From: Teratosphaeria epicoccoides
Lineage: Eukaryota > Ascomycota > Dothideomycetes > Mycosphaerellales > Teratosphaeriaceae
Direction: 5' to 3'
Assembly (NCBI GenBank): GCA_021401465.1
Contig: JADDMT010000077.1
Coordinates: 1 to 64,000 of the forward strand
Length of the DNA stretch: 64,000 bases
Part shown: in pieces, positions 42,700 to 55,539 of the stretch
Layout of the letters: each line of letters opens with the position of its first letter
Numbering within the stretch: the stretch's first letter is position 1
The notes under the pieces: generated by a model
What the model was told of the DNA's origin: nothing
Seen by the model: the letters and a program-made list of their open reading frames with translations, nothing else
Databases searched by the model: none
Position numbers and translations under genes: made by a program

Positions 42700-44042
42700 T
42701 ATGTCTAGGGGAGGGGGGTACCCTTTAGTACGCCGCGCGGATGTTGTCACTTAAGTAGTCTCTAGTATCCAGGTCCTGTTTCTCGTTCAAGAACTGCTTC
42801 TACCGTCGATTTTTATTGCAACTATCTCGTTTTCCTGGTAGGGGCCGCGGCTGTTAATATACTTAACGGGCTTACGTGCGGACATGTCATTCACGTTATA
42901 GTGGCTAATGTCATTGACGACATGGCCTTCATAGTACCTAAGAGGTATATATCACGGACGTGAGACATTAACTATTATCTGTCGACATGCTTTAGATAGG
43001 ATTAGTGCTATGCTCTAAGTTGAAAGTAAATTCGCGGCAGTGTGAGGGCCACGAGCCCGCAGAGTTAGTACGACAAGGGTGATATTGACTTCCGTGTTAC
43101 ATGCTGCCAAAATTGGCAAAACTAGTGCATGACTTAGCTGTCCTTTTAAGCGGTAGCATTCCGCGGCACCATGAACTCCCCGAATCTTAACAAATTGCTC
43201 GTCAATAACCTTGAACGAGTTAGCCATGCATACCTCACCCGGATCTATGCCGCTACCTACACCTGTATGTCCCTACTCTGAGAAAGAGCGCCTAGAGGTG
43301 CTGTACTCCCAAGGGTAGCAATTAGACATAGATGGCACAGGCATCACAAAGACCTTCTACTTTGCCAATTTGACTAGATGTGTAGTACGATCGCCCTTAT
43401 ACGCGCGAAGATCTTCTATGATGTGCTGACTATGACAGAACTTTGTAGAGTTAGTGACTCTAACTAGCTAGAGTCATAATTACTATGCCCTAATTAAATT
43501 TGTATGCTTAGTAAGAATAATGAAGCTTGTTAATTAATGACTAAAACAGCACTATAGTCATATGCTAGTGCTATTATTAACTAGACAGATTACTATAGTA
43601 AATTATATCTATCCCTACAAGATATCTTCTCTATAGAAGAGACTAAGTAATTTAGTAAGGAGACCTTTACTATTCCTATTACTTAGCAAAAAGAACTAGA
43701 GGGAATACTAGTAAGAGAGACTATACCTCCTTACCTGCATAACTAGGGGTAGACCCTTCATTAGGCACTTCTATGTAAGACCTATTATTTTAGTATGTAT
43801 ATAAAGTATAAGGCATATATAACTACCTAATTAAAAGTAGCTTATACTAATGTACTCTAGGACTTTCTACAAGAGATCCTAGTATAGTGTAAGAGAAGAA
43901 GCATAAATTGTTTTAGGGTTACTATAGTAAGCTTAAAATAAGACTATTTGCTCTAATATAGGCTAACTACTCTAATAATAAAGTTTCTGTACTTTGTTAA
44001 AGTATGCTAGTCTATATTATTATCTAATAGTATCCTAATAGC
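42700..44042. other. decayed sequence, AT-rich toward the right
   Basis: An open minus-strand frame at 43227-43015 (70 codons: MANSFKVIDEQFVKIRGV and onward) lies in less mutated DNA; its family is unknown and it may be chance. From 43450 to 44042 the DNA is AT-rich like the inside of the pogo-like element at 24509, with broken plus-strand text (FSIEETKQFSKETF) that could be transposase remains. Confidence 0.35.
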
Positions 44043-44047
44043 AAACT

Positions 44048-44407
44048 TGATACAGTTAATACTAGGGGGCTATAAGAACTACATAGGTTCTAATGCCTAC
44101 CCTTAGCATGTAGTAACCCTACTACATATGACAAGGGGGTCCTTTGTATATACGTTAGCTTATATGTCATCTAAGAGGGATTAGTTGTTAACATAGGACG
44201 CCTCTATGTCGCTAACCCTATAGTACCCCTATAGGGTTAGGCTTAGACATGCTTTCCCTAATTAAGGGGCGTTAGGGGTTATAAGTACCCTTAGCGCTAC
44301 CTCTGCAATAAGCAGAAAGCAGTACTATCTTATACCTACTAAAAGGTTAGATTACTCTATTACACTATAAGATATTTCTATATCTTATAGCATATACATC
44401 TATATTA
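44048..44407 (+). repeat. chromovirus B 5' LTR (360 bp)
   Basis: Starts TGATACAGTTAATAC and ends ACATCTATATTA. More transitions than the 3' LTR when compared with copy A, so RIP hit it harder. Confidence 0.95.
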
Positions 44408-44469
44408 GTTCTGCTTTCTCCCCCCTGCTTTGTAGTCTAGTAGAGAATACGATAATATGTCTAGAGTAC

Positions 44470-45690
44470 TACGAACTTGTAACTAACATATAGCGAGTAC
44501 TATCCTAAGCGCCTGTAATAGCGAAGCTAGCCTAAGTAACTAGCCTGTAGAAGTACCCCCTACGAGTAATACTACATTAAGCGACAGTTCTGCTAGAGGC
44601 TAATTACGTAGTAGACAAGGTAATAGACCCCCTACATAGGGACTACAGCTAACCCTGACTATTAACCTAGCCCTTATAGCCATGATTGTTAATTAGGTCG
44701 CGAAATGCCTTACGAACTAGAGCTAGAGCTACACTGCTTCTAGTAGCGACAACAGCGAGGACAATAAAGATGTTGCTATAAGTAGTACTAATAAACTAGC
44801 AGACAAAGAAATCTAGCGAGATTTTACGCTAGGGACCTATGAAGACAACTTACTAGGAGGCGTAGACTCTCCGCATGTGCCTGCGAACCTAGTGCCTAAA
44901 TTCAGGGCCATAGTAGGCTAACTAGGAGGTAGTCGTAACGCATGTAACCTAAAGCCGTTTAAGGGAGACACCTTAAAGGAGGCTCGAACTTTCTTACAGG
45001 TATGTAAGGTAGTTTTCATGCTTAACTTACGCGGATATTCTACAGAAGGCAAACAAGTTGCCTTTAGTATGATGTAGCTTGAAGAGGATAAGGAACCTCA
45101 TAACAATTAGCATAAGCGGTATAACCTTATGCGGGTCTATAACAGAACATATACATAGGCGGACTTTCGCTAGTTCTGTGTCGACTAGGTCGAGGATCTA
45201 GGGAATTACGCCCTTACTATGTCTGTCGAGTACGAGAAGGCTAAGTAGGGGAAGGGACAAATAACCTCTAGCTTCGCTACCTACCTCGCTATACTTAAGG
45301 GACAGATGCTACCCTATACTAAGACGTAACGCATGCGGTACTTGCTTGTCAAACTTAATGACAATCTTCGGAATATAATCATGACTTTTCATGAACTTCT
45401 GACAACTCGGCAAGACCTCGTGTCCCTTACGACATGTATAGAAATCACCTTAAAGCGAAATGGAAAATCAGGCAGTAAGGACAATAAGCATCTAAGCCCT
45501 AAGGACCTACTAAAGGGCCGCTATTACAAGCGCCCTAGGGGTCACGCCTAACGCGGTAGTTCATTCTAGAGGAGTAAGCCCTCTAAGCTAAAAGACAGTA
45601 GCGAGAAGCCTCTAAGTAGCTACTACATCTGTAGAGCGAGGGACTACTAGGCGGCTTGCTATCCTAAACGAAGTAATAGGAAGAAGGTAA
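44470..45690 (+). pseudogene. chromovirus B gag
   Basis: Matches copy A gag: Gag core near 44950-45090, an intact 72-codon patch at 45333-45551 (LVKLNDNLRNIIMTFHELL), and a zinc knuckle (CRARDY, then CYPKR) near 45625-45670. It runs straight into the protease region. Confidence 0.75.
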
Positions 45691-48600
45691 GCAAGGTGTC
45701 TAAAACCTCCCTAGAGGGGAGGCGAAAGAAGGACAAGCCTAAGACAACCGAATGGCTACCGCGGGTATCTAAGCTGTCTGTTACTAATAGTGTAGACTTA
45801 TGGCCTAACTGGCGCCTATCTAGTGCGGTCCAAGTTAATGGCTCGCTTGAGCTAGTAGACTATATGTTAGATGACCTTGCGGAGGTTAACGCGATACCCT
45901 AGAGGGTAATCGTACGGCTCGGTTTAAAGCCGATCCTAGGAGCCCTGCTGCCTACTATGAAGTCCTTTTAGGGCGAAGGCGTAGCGGCTTAAGGCGCGTA
46001 CAACGTACGCCTCTAACTCGCGGACTCCTCAGGAGAAGTACGCGAGACTAACGAAGTCTTCTACGCTAAAGACGTTCCTAATAAGGAGCTCCTACTCGGC
46101 CGCCCTTAGCGCTACAAGCAGGGAGTCGTTGTTAATAGAGCTACTAACAACTAGTTCTACGGCTCTATAGGCGAAGTTCCTGTAGTATAGATACGTGACA
46201 TACATAGCTTCTACAAGGACATGAAGAAGGTCTAATGCGTGTATGCGGTCTACATATAGAACGTCAAGGAAGACGTTACCCTTCTACCTGAGTTAGAGGA
46301 ATACGCCGATATTTTCGACGCAGAGGCTGCGGCCTATGCCTAGGCCCTAGACGCGGAACATGCGATTAACCTAAAGGAGGGTTATAATCCTCCGTATTAA
46401 CCTCTATACCCTATGTCGGAATTATAGCTCGAAACACTTCGAGACTACCTCTACAAGGCGCAAAGGAACGCGTGGATCTAACGAAGCGACAGCGAGGCTA
46501 GAGCGTTAGTTATGTTCGTCCTGAAGAAGGATAACACGCTCCGCCTATACGTTAACTATAGGGGCCTTAACGTAGTAACCTAGAAGAACCGCTACCCCCT
46601 ACTACTTATTAGCAAGACGCTTAACTGCCTTAGTTGCGCCGCTATCTTCTTGTCTATCGACTTGAAGGACGCCTACTACTAGATACTAATCCGAAAGGGC
46701 GACAAGTAGAAGACTATATTCTAAATGTAGTATAGACACTTCGAGTATATAGTGATACTATTTAGCTTGACTAACGTACTAGTAACGTTCTAAGCGTATA
46801 TTAATCGGGCCCTAGCCAGCCTCGTTAACACCTGCTACGTAGTATATTTAGACGATATACTAGTCTACTCTGACTTGAAGGAGGAGCATATTCGGCACCT
46901 AAGGATAGTACTCGAATGGCTCCGCAAGTTCGCTCTATATGCGAACCTAAAGAAGTGCTCATTCCTGACAGATAGGATTAAGTTTCTTGGATACATTGTC
47001 TCTACAGAAGGAGTCATCATAGATGACTAAAGGGTGTCTATAATCGCGGAGTAGCTACAGCTAACTATCCTCTAAGAAGTGCAGGTGTTCCTAGGATTTA
47101 CTAACTTCTATCGCAGATTCATATAGTCCTACTCGAAGATTATGGCTCCCCTTACGGCCCTCGCAAAGGGCGCGATTCGAGGAAAAAAGCTAGGGATAGT
47201 ACCTTAGGAGGAGGCTTAGAGCAAGGCTTTCTCTAAACTTAAAGCAGCTTTTTAAACTACGCCTATACTTTGGCACTTTGACCCTGCTACGAAGATCCGG
47301 AAAGAGACTAATGCTTTAAAATTCGCAATAGCCGCAATTATATCGTAGCTCTAGTTACATGAAGGCAGTACGTGATAGTACCTAATTACCTTCTAGTCGC
47401 GGAAGATGCAGGGCGCTAAGCTTAACTATGAGACTTACGACTAAGAGCTTTTAGCTATTGTTGACAGCTTAAGGAGTACTAACACTACCTTCAAGGCGTA
47501 GCGTACCCTATTAAGGTGCTTACTAACTATAACAACCTTCGTGGCTTTATAGGCATGAAGTAGCTAAGTAGTTAGCAAGCAAGGTAGGCGACTTTCCTCG
47601 CTAGCTTTAACTTCGTTATCTAGCATCGTTCTAGAAAGACGAATCTAGCTAACAGTCCTTCGTGACGACTAGACTACAACACTAGGGAGGAGGGTAACTA
47701 ATAGCTTCTCCTTACGCTACAAACAAAGCTTGTAGTTTAGGGCGGCGATCTGTCGTTAGCTGCTCTTGTAGGTCGACTGCGGGTCTAATAGGGCCTTATG
47801 GCCTCCGCTAGCAACAAACCCTCCTATCTAGCGGTTATAGCGACCGCGTCTAGCTTAATCCATGCGGTAGTTAACTAGCTTACATGCGGTAAGCATGCGA
47901 TGTCTAAAGAACCCTTTAAAGAAGTCTCGAGACTTATTCAGCAGTTGCAAGAGCGAGAACTAGAGTTAATTAATGAGGGTGTAGCCCTCTAGGACACTAC
48001 AGGCAGTCTGAACTACTAGACCAAGTCAGGCGACTTGTAGTACTTTAATAATAGGCTCTACGTACCTGCTAACTACATACTCTGTTTGCAGCTTCTCTGT
48101 ATTCATTATAACGATAAACTCGCGGGCCATTTTGGCGTAGAGAAGACAAACGTATTTCTTAGACGCAAATACTAGTAGCCTACGCTAGAACAGGATGTCT
48201 CTAACTATGTCAAATCCTGCTAGACATGCTAGGTTAGCAAATCCTAGCGCTATTGCCCCTATGGCGATACTTAGGCGCTCCTACTACTAGAGAGACTATG
48301 GCAAGACTTAGCTATAGATTTCATTACCGATTTGCCGCTAGCAAAGTAGAAAGGCAATGTAGTTAATGCTGTCCTTATAGTAGTCGACCGATACTCTAAG
48401 ATGAATGTCTTTATCCTATGTACGAAAAGATGCACAAGTAGCAAGCTTGCGCGACTACTTTGCGACGAAGTTATATAGCGCTTTAGTGTCCCCCAAAGTA
48501 TCCTATCAGATCGAGGTTCTGTCTTTACTAGTAAATACTAGCAAGAATTTGTGTTTAAGGCGCGTGTTAAGCACTGCCTAAGTACAGCATTCTATCTACA

Positions 48601-49420
48601 GACTAATAGTCAGACTAAACGTATGAACTAGACTCTTAAGTAGTACCTTTAGTGCTACTACGCTAAGAACCAGGATGCCTAGGCTGACGTAATTCCTATG
48701 GCAGAATTTGCAGTTAATAACAGCATGCATGCTACTATGCGCATGTCGCCATTTTAGATTCTTTATAGCTTTAATCCGGAAATACACCTAGAACCGCCTT
48801 AGGACGAGTCTTCTAAGGAGAGGGTGCTAGCTGCTACGGAATTAGCGCAGCGTATGCGCGAGGTACATTCGGTGCTAATAGAACACTAGAAAAAGGCCTC
48901 AGAATCCTAGATTAAACATAATAACGCCTATGCTAAACCGATGTAGTATGCAGTTAGTACGAAGGTGTTACTATTAACGAAGAATCTTAAGCTGAAACTT
49001 CTAAGCAAGAAGATGACGCTAAGGTTCGTCGGACCCTTCTAGATACGCAACGCGATAGGCTCGCAGGCGTACTAGCTATCGTTACTATTGTCGTATTATG
49101 TGCATGACGTCTTCTACGTATCTCTACTCGAACTATAGGTATAGCGCGAGGGCGAAGAGCCCGCAGACCCGATGCTAGTAGCAGAAGAGAACGAAGAGTA
49201 GGAAGTCGAGGGTATTAAGGACAGTATGCGGCGTAAGGGCGTAACGTACTATCTAGTAAAGTAGAAAGGATACCTAGCTAAGTACACATAATAGGTTCCG
49301 GCCGAAGACTACAAGAACGCTCTAGAAGCTATTCGTGAATTCGAAGAGCAGAGGAGGCGTAAGTAGGGCTTAAGAAGGTCGATTCGTAGGAAAATAAGGG
49401 CTTTAGAGCAGAATTCTTAA
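45690..49420 (+). pseudogene. chromovirus B pol: protease, RT, RNase H, integrase, chromodomain
   Basis: The open patch 45696-45902 ends in LELVDYMLDDLAEVNAIP (protease active-site region). RT follows with LYVNYRGLN near 46545, FLSIDLKDAYY near 46650 and VVYLDDILVYS near 46845. RNase H ends near 47640. Integrase reads an H2C2 region near 48180-48240, a core with QSDRG-like text near 48505, and MAEFAVNNSMHATMRMSPF near 48700. The chromodomain is near 49210-49340 (TYYLVK, KGYLAKYT, VPAEDYKNALEAIREFEE). All breaks seen are TAG/TAA. Confidence 0.88.
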
Positions 49421-49560
49421 CATGTGTATGTAGCGCATAACACGCGGAGTAACAACAAGAAGCAAATGCCCTACTTATACATCATTAATGCCTAAAGGCA
49501 CACCTAGAATAAACCTAAGGAGAACAAGAGACATGCTCAGATTAGCTTCGTAGCTAATGC

Positions 49561-51048
49561 TTAGCGACTACTAGTTAGGGGCTTCCTAACTGAACCTAAA
49601 GCAGGAGAGTCTTTCTTGTTATAGTCCGCTAGGGACCGCCTACCTACACAGGGTCTACTAAACACCCTAAAGCGACTATGAGTAACAGGGGTAGTAACGC
49701 CATAAAGAGAGGCTAGCATCTTCTTCTTTAGTAGGTTGCAAGGGAGCTCGTCTTTAGAGCCTATAGTAGCCAGAGAACTAGCGACATCCTTACTTCGCCT
49801 AGCTACGACAACTACCTCATCCTTAGCATTAGAAGGCGAAGAGACTCGAGCGCGCTTGCGGCTGTCGCGCTTAGCCCTCGAGATCATCTTGCGCTTCTTG
49901 ACACAAGTGTCGACTACATCATTAGACTTAGTGTCCCCCTTAGGCGCAACTAGTATAGTGACACTATAGCGCGAAGGGATCACGTTAGGACCGAAGGTAT
50001 CCTAGACGTTATCATCCTCCTCATCCTCAAAGATCTAGCCTAGAGGCTTGTGCCTTAGCGTCTTAACAGACGTAGTACAGGTCGCAAGCAGGGAAGATTC
50101 GGCTTCCTTGTCGCTAACCTTAATTTTGGCCCTAGCCTTCTTCTTCTTCTTAGATAGTAGCGTCGAGGCGGCGTAGGTAGCGGCGCTACAATGTGTTAGC
50201 TGTACGCACGCGACAGGATTCGAGTAAGTAACTTACGGCTTAGTCCTTAGGACCGGCTTAGAGGCAGGCTGTCTCTCAGTATAGCGCTAGGGCGTAGCCT
50301 TAGCGGCAGGAGCGGTAAAATGCTTGATAACCTTCTTGCAGATTATCCGCATCTTAAAGTCATCGTTAATAGAGGCAAGGGCCCTAAGTTGCTAACGCTA
50401 ACAGCTAGTCAGATATTTCTCGACGCTAACGTTAGCCTAGCGGAGAAAGTTAGCATTCATACTTAGAGGGTACTTGCACTATATACATACTATGGCGAAG
50501 GTCTCGACCCTAACGGTTAGTACCTTCAAGATCTTCTAGACTAAGTCTACGATTAGACCTAGACAAACGTTTTCGCCTGTTAGCAGAGAGTCGAAGCGAA
50601 CACTGCTATAAGAATGGTTAGCAGTTACGGTAAAGCATAAGAGGGCGCTAAGCAGGTAGGCGAGTGCCTTGCGGTACTTAGCCTGTAGCCTGTTCATAGT
50701 CAGAGTGCCTTTAGCAATCCCCTTGTCGCGCGTACTCTAGAAGTCATTAATGTTATAGCAGAGCTAGTTGTACTCGCTATATACCTCTTTAGGGAGGTCT
50801 TGGCATTTTTGATGCTTGCTATTATAGTTAACACAATTACAGTAGATACTACTCTTATTAAATCTGCTGACGTAGATCTCGGCTACGCTTCGGTTAGTAT
50901 AAGTCACGCATACCTCGCGGGTAGGGGATGCCTTACTAACACGCGGAGGAGAGATGTGTGTAGCTTAGCTACTAAGGTTGTTAAGGCATCGTCGACATAA
51001 GCGACAATCGCGGGCAGAGCGAGTAGCGTCGAACTTAGTCTGTAGCAT
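49561..51048 (-). pseudogene. antisense accessory ORF of chromovirus B (496-codon frame)
   Basis: ATG at 51048, TAA at 49561-49563, 1488 nt, collinear with 28683-30170 in copy A without gaps. The C-terminal 140 codons (49983-49561) are fully open here, while in copy A the amino end (94 codons) is open. The product is highly similar in both (KKRKMISRAKRDSRKRARVSS; DELPCNLLKKKMLASL). The Cys pairs are partly lost in this copy (VCVTY instead of VCVTC). Some differences do not alter the residue class, but RIP is too heavy to judge selection by eye. Confidence 0.8.
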
Positions 51049-51212
51049 ATAAGCCATTATAGCTAAGACAGGTTAATTGATCTTAATTGATTGATTAAAG
51101 AAGAAGAAGCTCTAGTACAGACCCGCAGACATAGTAAGGCGTAAGTTAAGCGAAATAGGAGCGGAGGTCGATGTTAGTGTCTTAGAACAGGAAGTTTAGG
51201 AAAGCGACGAGG

Positions 51213-51220
51213 TTTTTATA
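51213..51220 (-). promoter_or_regulatory. TATA box for the antisense ORF of copy B
   Basis: TATAAAA on the minus strand, at the same distance from the ATG (51048) as in copy A. Confidence 0.5.
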
Positions 51221-51855
51221 CTCTCTGACAGCCCCCCTGTTGCCTACCGCAACTGTTAAGCTAGTAACTCGAACTACATGCGCAGAGTACCTGCCTTTAG
51301 CTAACTTATAAGGGGACCGAATGATGTAATAATGGATAACGCGGCTGTTACGCATATACGCTAACTATACTTATGCTAGCCTACTAGCATGAAAATATGG
51401 CGAGGCCCGCGCTAGGAGCGCGCTCCTGCTGTTTCGAGCGGCGCGCGTAGAGCGTCCGCGTACTTTCCTACTACCCTAAGGTTCTGCGACATGTTCTTCA
51501 TAGTCACGACTAAATAGGGACAGTCAAGCTACTTGGCGAGGCCGGCGCGTATGCTCGCCCTATAATTTCAAGGATTAACTAAAGTACGTGCTTGTAGTAT
51601 CCTGATATCTTGATCTGCATGTAAAGCGAAGGTATTACGAAGCTACTTAACATGTAACAGGTTAAAACCCGCCTAAGTTAGCAGCCTCTGCCCTGTACTC
51701 GCTACGAAGGTGTTAAGGTATGCGCATGACATATGTTACGTAGGCTATCTACCTATTTACCCTTGCGTAGTGTAAGCATACTATATCCCGTACCCTATAC
51801 GTTCCGCGTGCATTACTTAGTAAGGCTAGGGACATCCTCATAGGAGGAGGGGCAG

Positions 51856-52215
51856 TGATACGGTTAATACTAGGGGGCCATTAGAACTGCATAGGTTCTA
51901 ATGCCTACCCTTAGCATGCAGTAACCCTGCTATATATAGCAAGGGGGTCCTTCGTACATACGTTAGCTTATATGTCGTCTAAGAGGGATTAGTTGTTAAC
52001 GTAGGACGCCCCTACGTCACTAACCCTACAGTACCCCTGCGGGGTTAGGCTCGGACATGCTTTCCCTAATTAAGGGGCGTCGGGGGTTATAAGCACCCTT
52101 AGCGCTACCTCTGCGATAAGTAGAAAGCAGCGCTGTCTTGTACCTACTAAAAGGTCAGACTACTCTGTCATACTACGAGATATTTCTATATCATATAGCA
52201 TATACATCTATATTA
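51856..52215 (+). repeat. chromovirus B 3' LTR (360 bp)
   Basis: Starts TGATACGGTTAATAC after the purine tract, ends TATATTA, then the duplication AAACT. Confidence 0.95.
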
Positions 52216-52589
52216 AAACTTCTATAATAACTATGTAGCTAAACTTGTACGTCTTGAAAACCAAGGCCCTAAGTAGACTAAGTAACTTGTGTTACTTAGC
52301 TTACTTACCTACTTGTCTAACTTGGCCTGCTTGTATGTACCCCTAAGAAACTCGGCCTCTCGTAAGCTACTCGTGTTGTAGACACGAGTAGCTTATAGTG
52401 CAAGAGTGCTACTAGTAAGTAACTTACTGCTAGCAGTATACTAGCGGCAAGTAGCTCGGGCATGTAAGCCGAGCTACTCAAATCAAAACAATTTGCATGT
52501 AATAGATGTTAAAGTCATGATTTTAGTTAATACTATACATCTCGTTGTTGTCGTACTATGCTCTTTTACTATTTACACTAGACCTGACG

Positions 52590-52900
52590 TATAACGCGAA
52601 TTAAGCAGATTTGCTAACACTAAACACATATACAGCTTAAACGTAGCTCTTACGACGCCTCTTGAATTCAAGCAAGCTGCTATATCTGACTTACGCCTTA
52701 CGCCCGAAGACCTTAATCGGTATAGCTAGCAACAAATGCATAGCTACTACATACTATCTACACATCCTGTATTAGCCTTTACACATGAATCTTCTACTCG
52801 CCCTTATCCTCTATTCCGTTCTACTAGCTTACCTTCACTACTACTGACTTTCCTAAAGCGCTACTATTTCGCCCCTCCTGTAGCTTCTTAAAGGTCGCAT
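52590..52900 (+). pseudogene. unknown plus-strand reading-frame fragment
   Basis: About 95 codons with protein-like text (SRFANTKHIYSLNVALTTPL; AISDLRLTPEDLNRYS; PLFRSTSLPSLLLTFLKRYY) and a single TAG break. No family was recognised. It converges on the minus-strand frames that end near 52880. Confidence 0.35.
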
Positions 52901-55539
52901 TATTAAAGACCTTGTCGCTATAGCCCTTAATCTGCTCTGACAAGGTCGAGTCCGTAAATGTAGTATGCTACTACAACTGACTATCCCTTAACTCAGAGTC
53001 GTCGAGCGCATCCTCTACCTTCTCTACAACGTTCGACTAGTTGCTTATAAGATCACACTAATCGAGTAGAGCGCATGCTATGCTACATCATAATCGTTAG
53101 CTAATGTATACTACGTAGCTACTAAACTACCGCTAGTACCTCCTATTAATATTAAAGTACTAGCGGTATGTTAGTAGCATAACGCTAGTATACTACTAGC
53201 ATACTTACCTAGCATTTTTTGCCTCTACCTCTAGCAAAGCTTGGCTCCTACTATCGCCTTAGTCTTTGTCCTTTGCGGTCGAGCTTCGTGTCCTATAGCT
53301 ATTGTCATTAACTGCGCTGATACGTAGAGTCAATAATCGTACTTACTGTGTGTTAGTAAGTCTTTGCGTTTTGCCTCTCGCTAGAGCCGCGCTAGCGTTT
53401 ATCTGTTATTAGCATGGTTTAGTCGATACATGAGTCCTCTCGCCTATACTGCTTGTCTACACTAGTTACAATTAACCGCCTACTCTGTAGCTTAGGCCTC
53501 TTACTACTTCCGCCTCGTTAGTGATAGCTGGCCCTCATGACGCGCTAAGGCTACTAACCTTTCATCTTGCGTGTGTCTAGGTCGGGGCTTATCGACTATA
53601 GTAGCTTTCATACTAGACAAGTACATGTTAGCAATCATGGCCATGATGTTAGACAAGAAACTAACCTCGTTGTCATGACACTATTATGTAGTATGTCCCG
53701 CGACAATAGCTCCTCTAGTCCCTACATCGGCTAGTCGTTACTGTCATAATCGCTTGCCTTACTACTATAGTTACTAACATTTGCCCTTCTGCTATTATAG
53801 CCCTCGCTCCCTCTGTTAGTGTCTGCTTAAACATCCGCTACATGCTTGCGAACGCCTACTATTAATGACATTAAGGCCTAGCTTAATCGTCGTGTTAGGC
53901 TAACACTACGCTAACCTAACAATTGCGTATAACCTAGCAGAAGTTAGTACAGGCCCTCTTGACGATGTCTCCCCCGTACTATTCTCGCGTAGCGCCTTTC
54001 GCCTCCGCAAGTCCTCGTATTCTCTCTCTAAGCCTGTCATGCGGCGATCCTTCTTGATAGCTAGCGCTACCTACACTAGTAGTGCTGTCTTGCCTTCGTC
54101 CTCCCCCCCTAATATACGTGCCGTGATAGTCGCCATGATGACCTCCTGTCTGTCGGCATCGAGCTCTTCCTAATACTTCTTCTTCCCCTTAAAGATATCA
54201 TTGATATCAACACTACTAACTAGAACCTATCTCGTCTTGCTAGCCTTTGTCTTGAACTCCGAAGGGCCATTTCTGATCTAGGCTAGTAGGTATGTAATAG
54301 TAGCACATATACTATTTAACATAAAAGCGTTTACCTCGCGTAACTCTAAAGGATTCTATGCTAGTTTCTAATTAAACTAGAAGAACGCCTTCTTTATACA
54401 AAAGATTACGAGCAGGCTTAGAAACCTCTAGTCCTGTAACATGTTAGCGCTTTTGACGACATCTAAGCCTTCTCTCCTTACCTCTTCTTCGTTCTCGCAT
54501 TCGAATCTGCTTTCTATTAACATGTCCGCGGCCTAGTCCTTTAAACCCTGCTTATCGTCTACCTTGCCAGACTATGCGAGTATAGCTTCTCTAACCCTAT
54601 TCATGCAGTTGTTACGACACTAACGTAACCTCTGCCTTATCTACGCCCCTAACATTAGCACCTCCTCATAGGACCTACGTAGGTACTTATAGTATCTAAA
54701 TCTACGTCGTCTAGCCTCGAGCTAACTCGACCTTTCATCCCTAGCATATCACGCGCTACAAGCTACTAGTTAATTGCAATATGCTTATAACTCGGCTAGT
54801 AAGTAGGAGCTATAGGGTATAGCACAGAAATGCCCTTCCGCCCTCGTGAAGCGTCTATCTACGAGAGTTCTCGGACTTTAACAAGCAAAGGCTCGATTAA
54901 CTTGTCTTTATGCATAGGAGGGCTACTACGTATATCTTCGCTACTAGAGTAGTCGTATCCTTAGTCGGAGTTTGTAGTCTAGCTACTATTATGGCCTTAA
55001 CGGCTACTCAACTAGCTCCTAGACTAACTTTGACTACTACTATCGCCCTAGCGGCTACGAGACTCGCTGTTACGGTAGTTTTAACTGTTGCTATTACTCC
55101 CGTGATTAGTAGGTCGGCTATTATAATAGCCTCGACAGATACTTGGCTACTATGTCTTTACCCTGTCATTCTTAGGTTTGCTACTATCTCGTCGCGCGTC
55201 GCGAGACAATAACCGAAGCCTCTTGTATAGCTAATTCCGCCTTAGCGGTAAGGATGACCGCTTATGCGTCTAGTCTCTTCGTGACTAGTACGTCATCGTC
55301 TGTATGCATATTAGCATAGCCGCTATATGTAGGTAGCTTCTTACATTAGTCGCCTTTGTATAGGCTTTAGGCACTATAAAATCCTTATGCTCCTAGTTAG
55401 CTATCTCCTCGTTACTGTCGTCTACACTATCGCTATTGTTGCTTAGCAGGTCTTCTAAATTTTTCGCTAGATCGTAATTCGAACCGCTGCTAGATGACGC
55501 GGAACGTGACCTCTGTTGTCTGTCTTTCTTCGAAGGCAT
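52880..55539 (-). pseudogene. unknown accessory protein next to the Plavaka-like element
   Basis: A minus-strand coding stretch starts MPSKKDRQQRSRSAS at 55539 (another in-frame Met is at 55605). It has a Ser-rich basic head, an Asp/Ser-rich segment (LLSNNSDSVDDSNEEIAN), long low-complexity Ser/Arg text to about 54870, a helical domain near 54120-54700 (RFLSLLVIFCIKKAFFQFN; LELREVNAFMLNSICATITY), a GGEDEGKT stretch near 54120, and then further frames (EREYEDLRRRKALRE; SNVVEKVEDALDDSELRD) to about 52880. Several frame changes occur, so introns or indels are present; one lies at a G-run near 54110. No known domain was recognised. The helical block loosely recalls fungal transposon-borne DUF6532-type proteins, which is a weak guess. 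Confidence 0.4.

Larger units (their letters stand above)
44048..52215 (+). mobile_element. Ty3/Gypsy chromovirus copy B, full length (8168 bp)
   Basis: 360-bp LTRs at 44048-44407 and 51856-52215, a perfect 5-bp target duplication AAACT (44043-44047, 52216-52220), and a purine tract AGGAGGAGGGGCAG next to the 3' LTR. gag-pol is on the plus strand, so it is inverted relative to copy A. It is the same family as copy A, with the same order and nearly the same length. Confidence 0.95.

Noticed and set aside
54910..55212. 100-codon hydrophobic plus-strand frame
   Set aside because: It is the complement of a Ser/Arg-rich minus-strand coding stretch; the hydrophobic look comes from reading that strand backwards.
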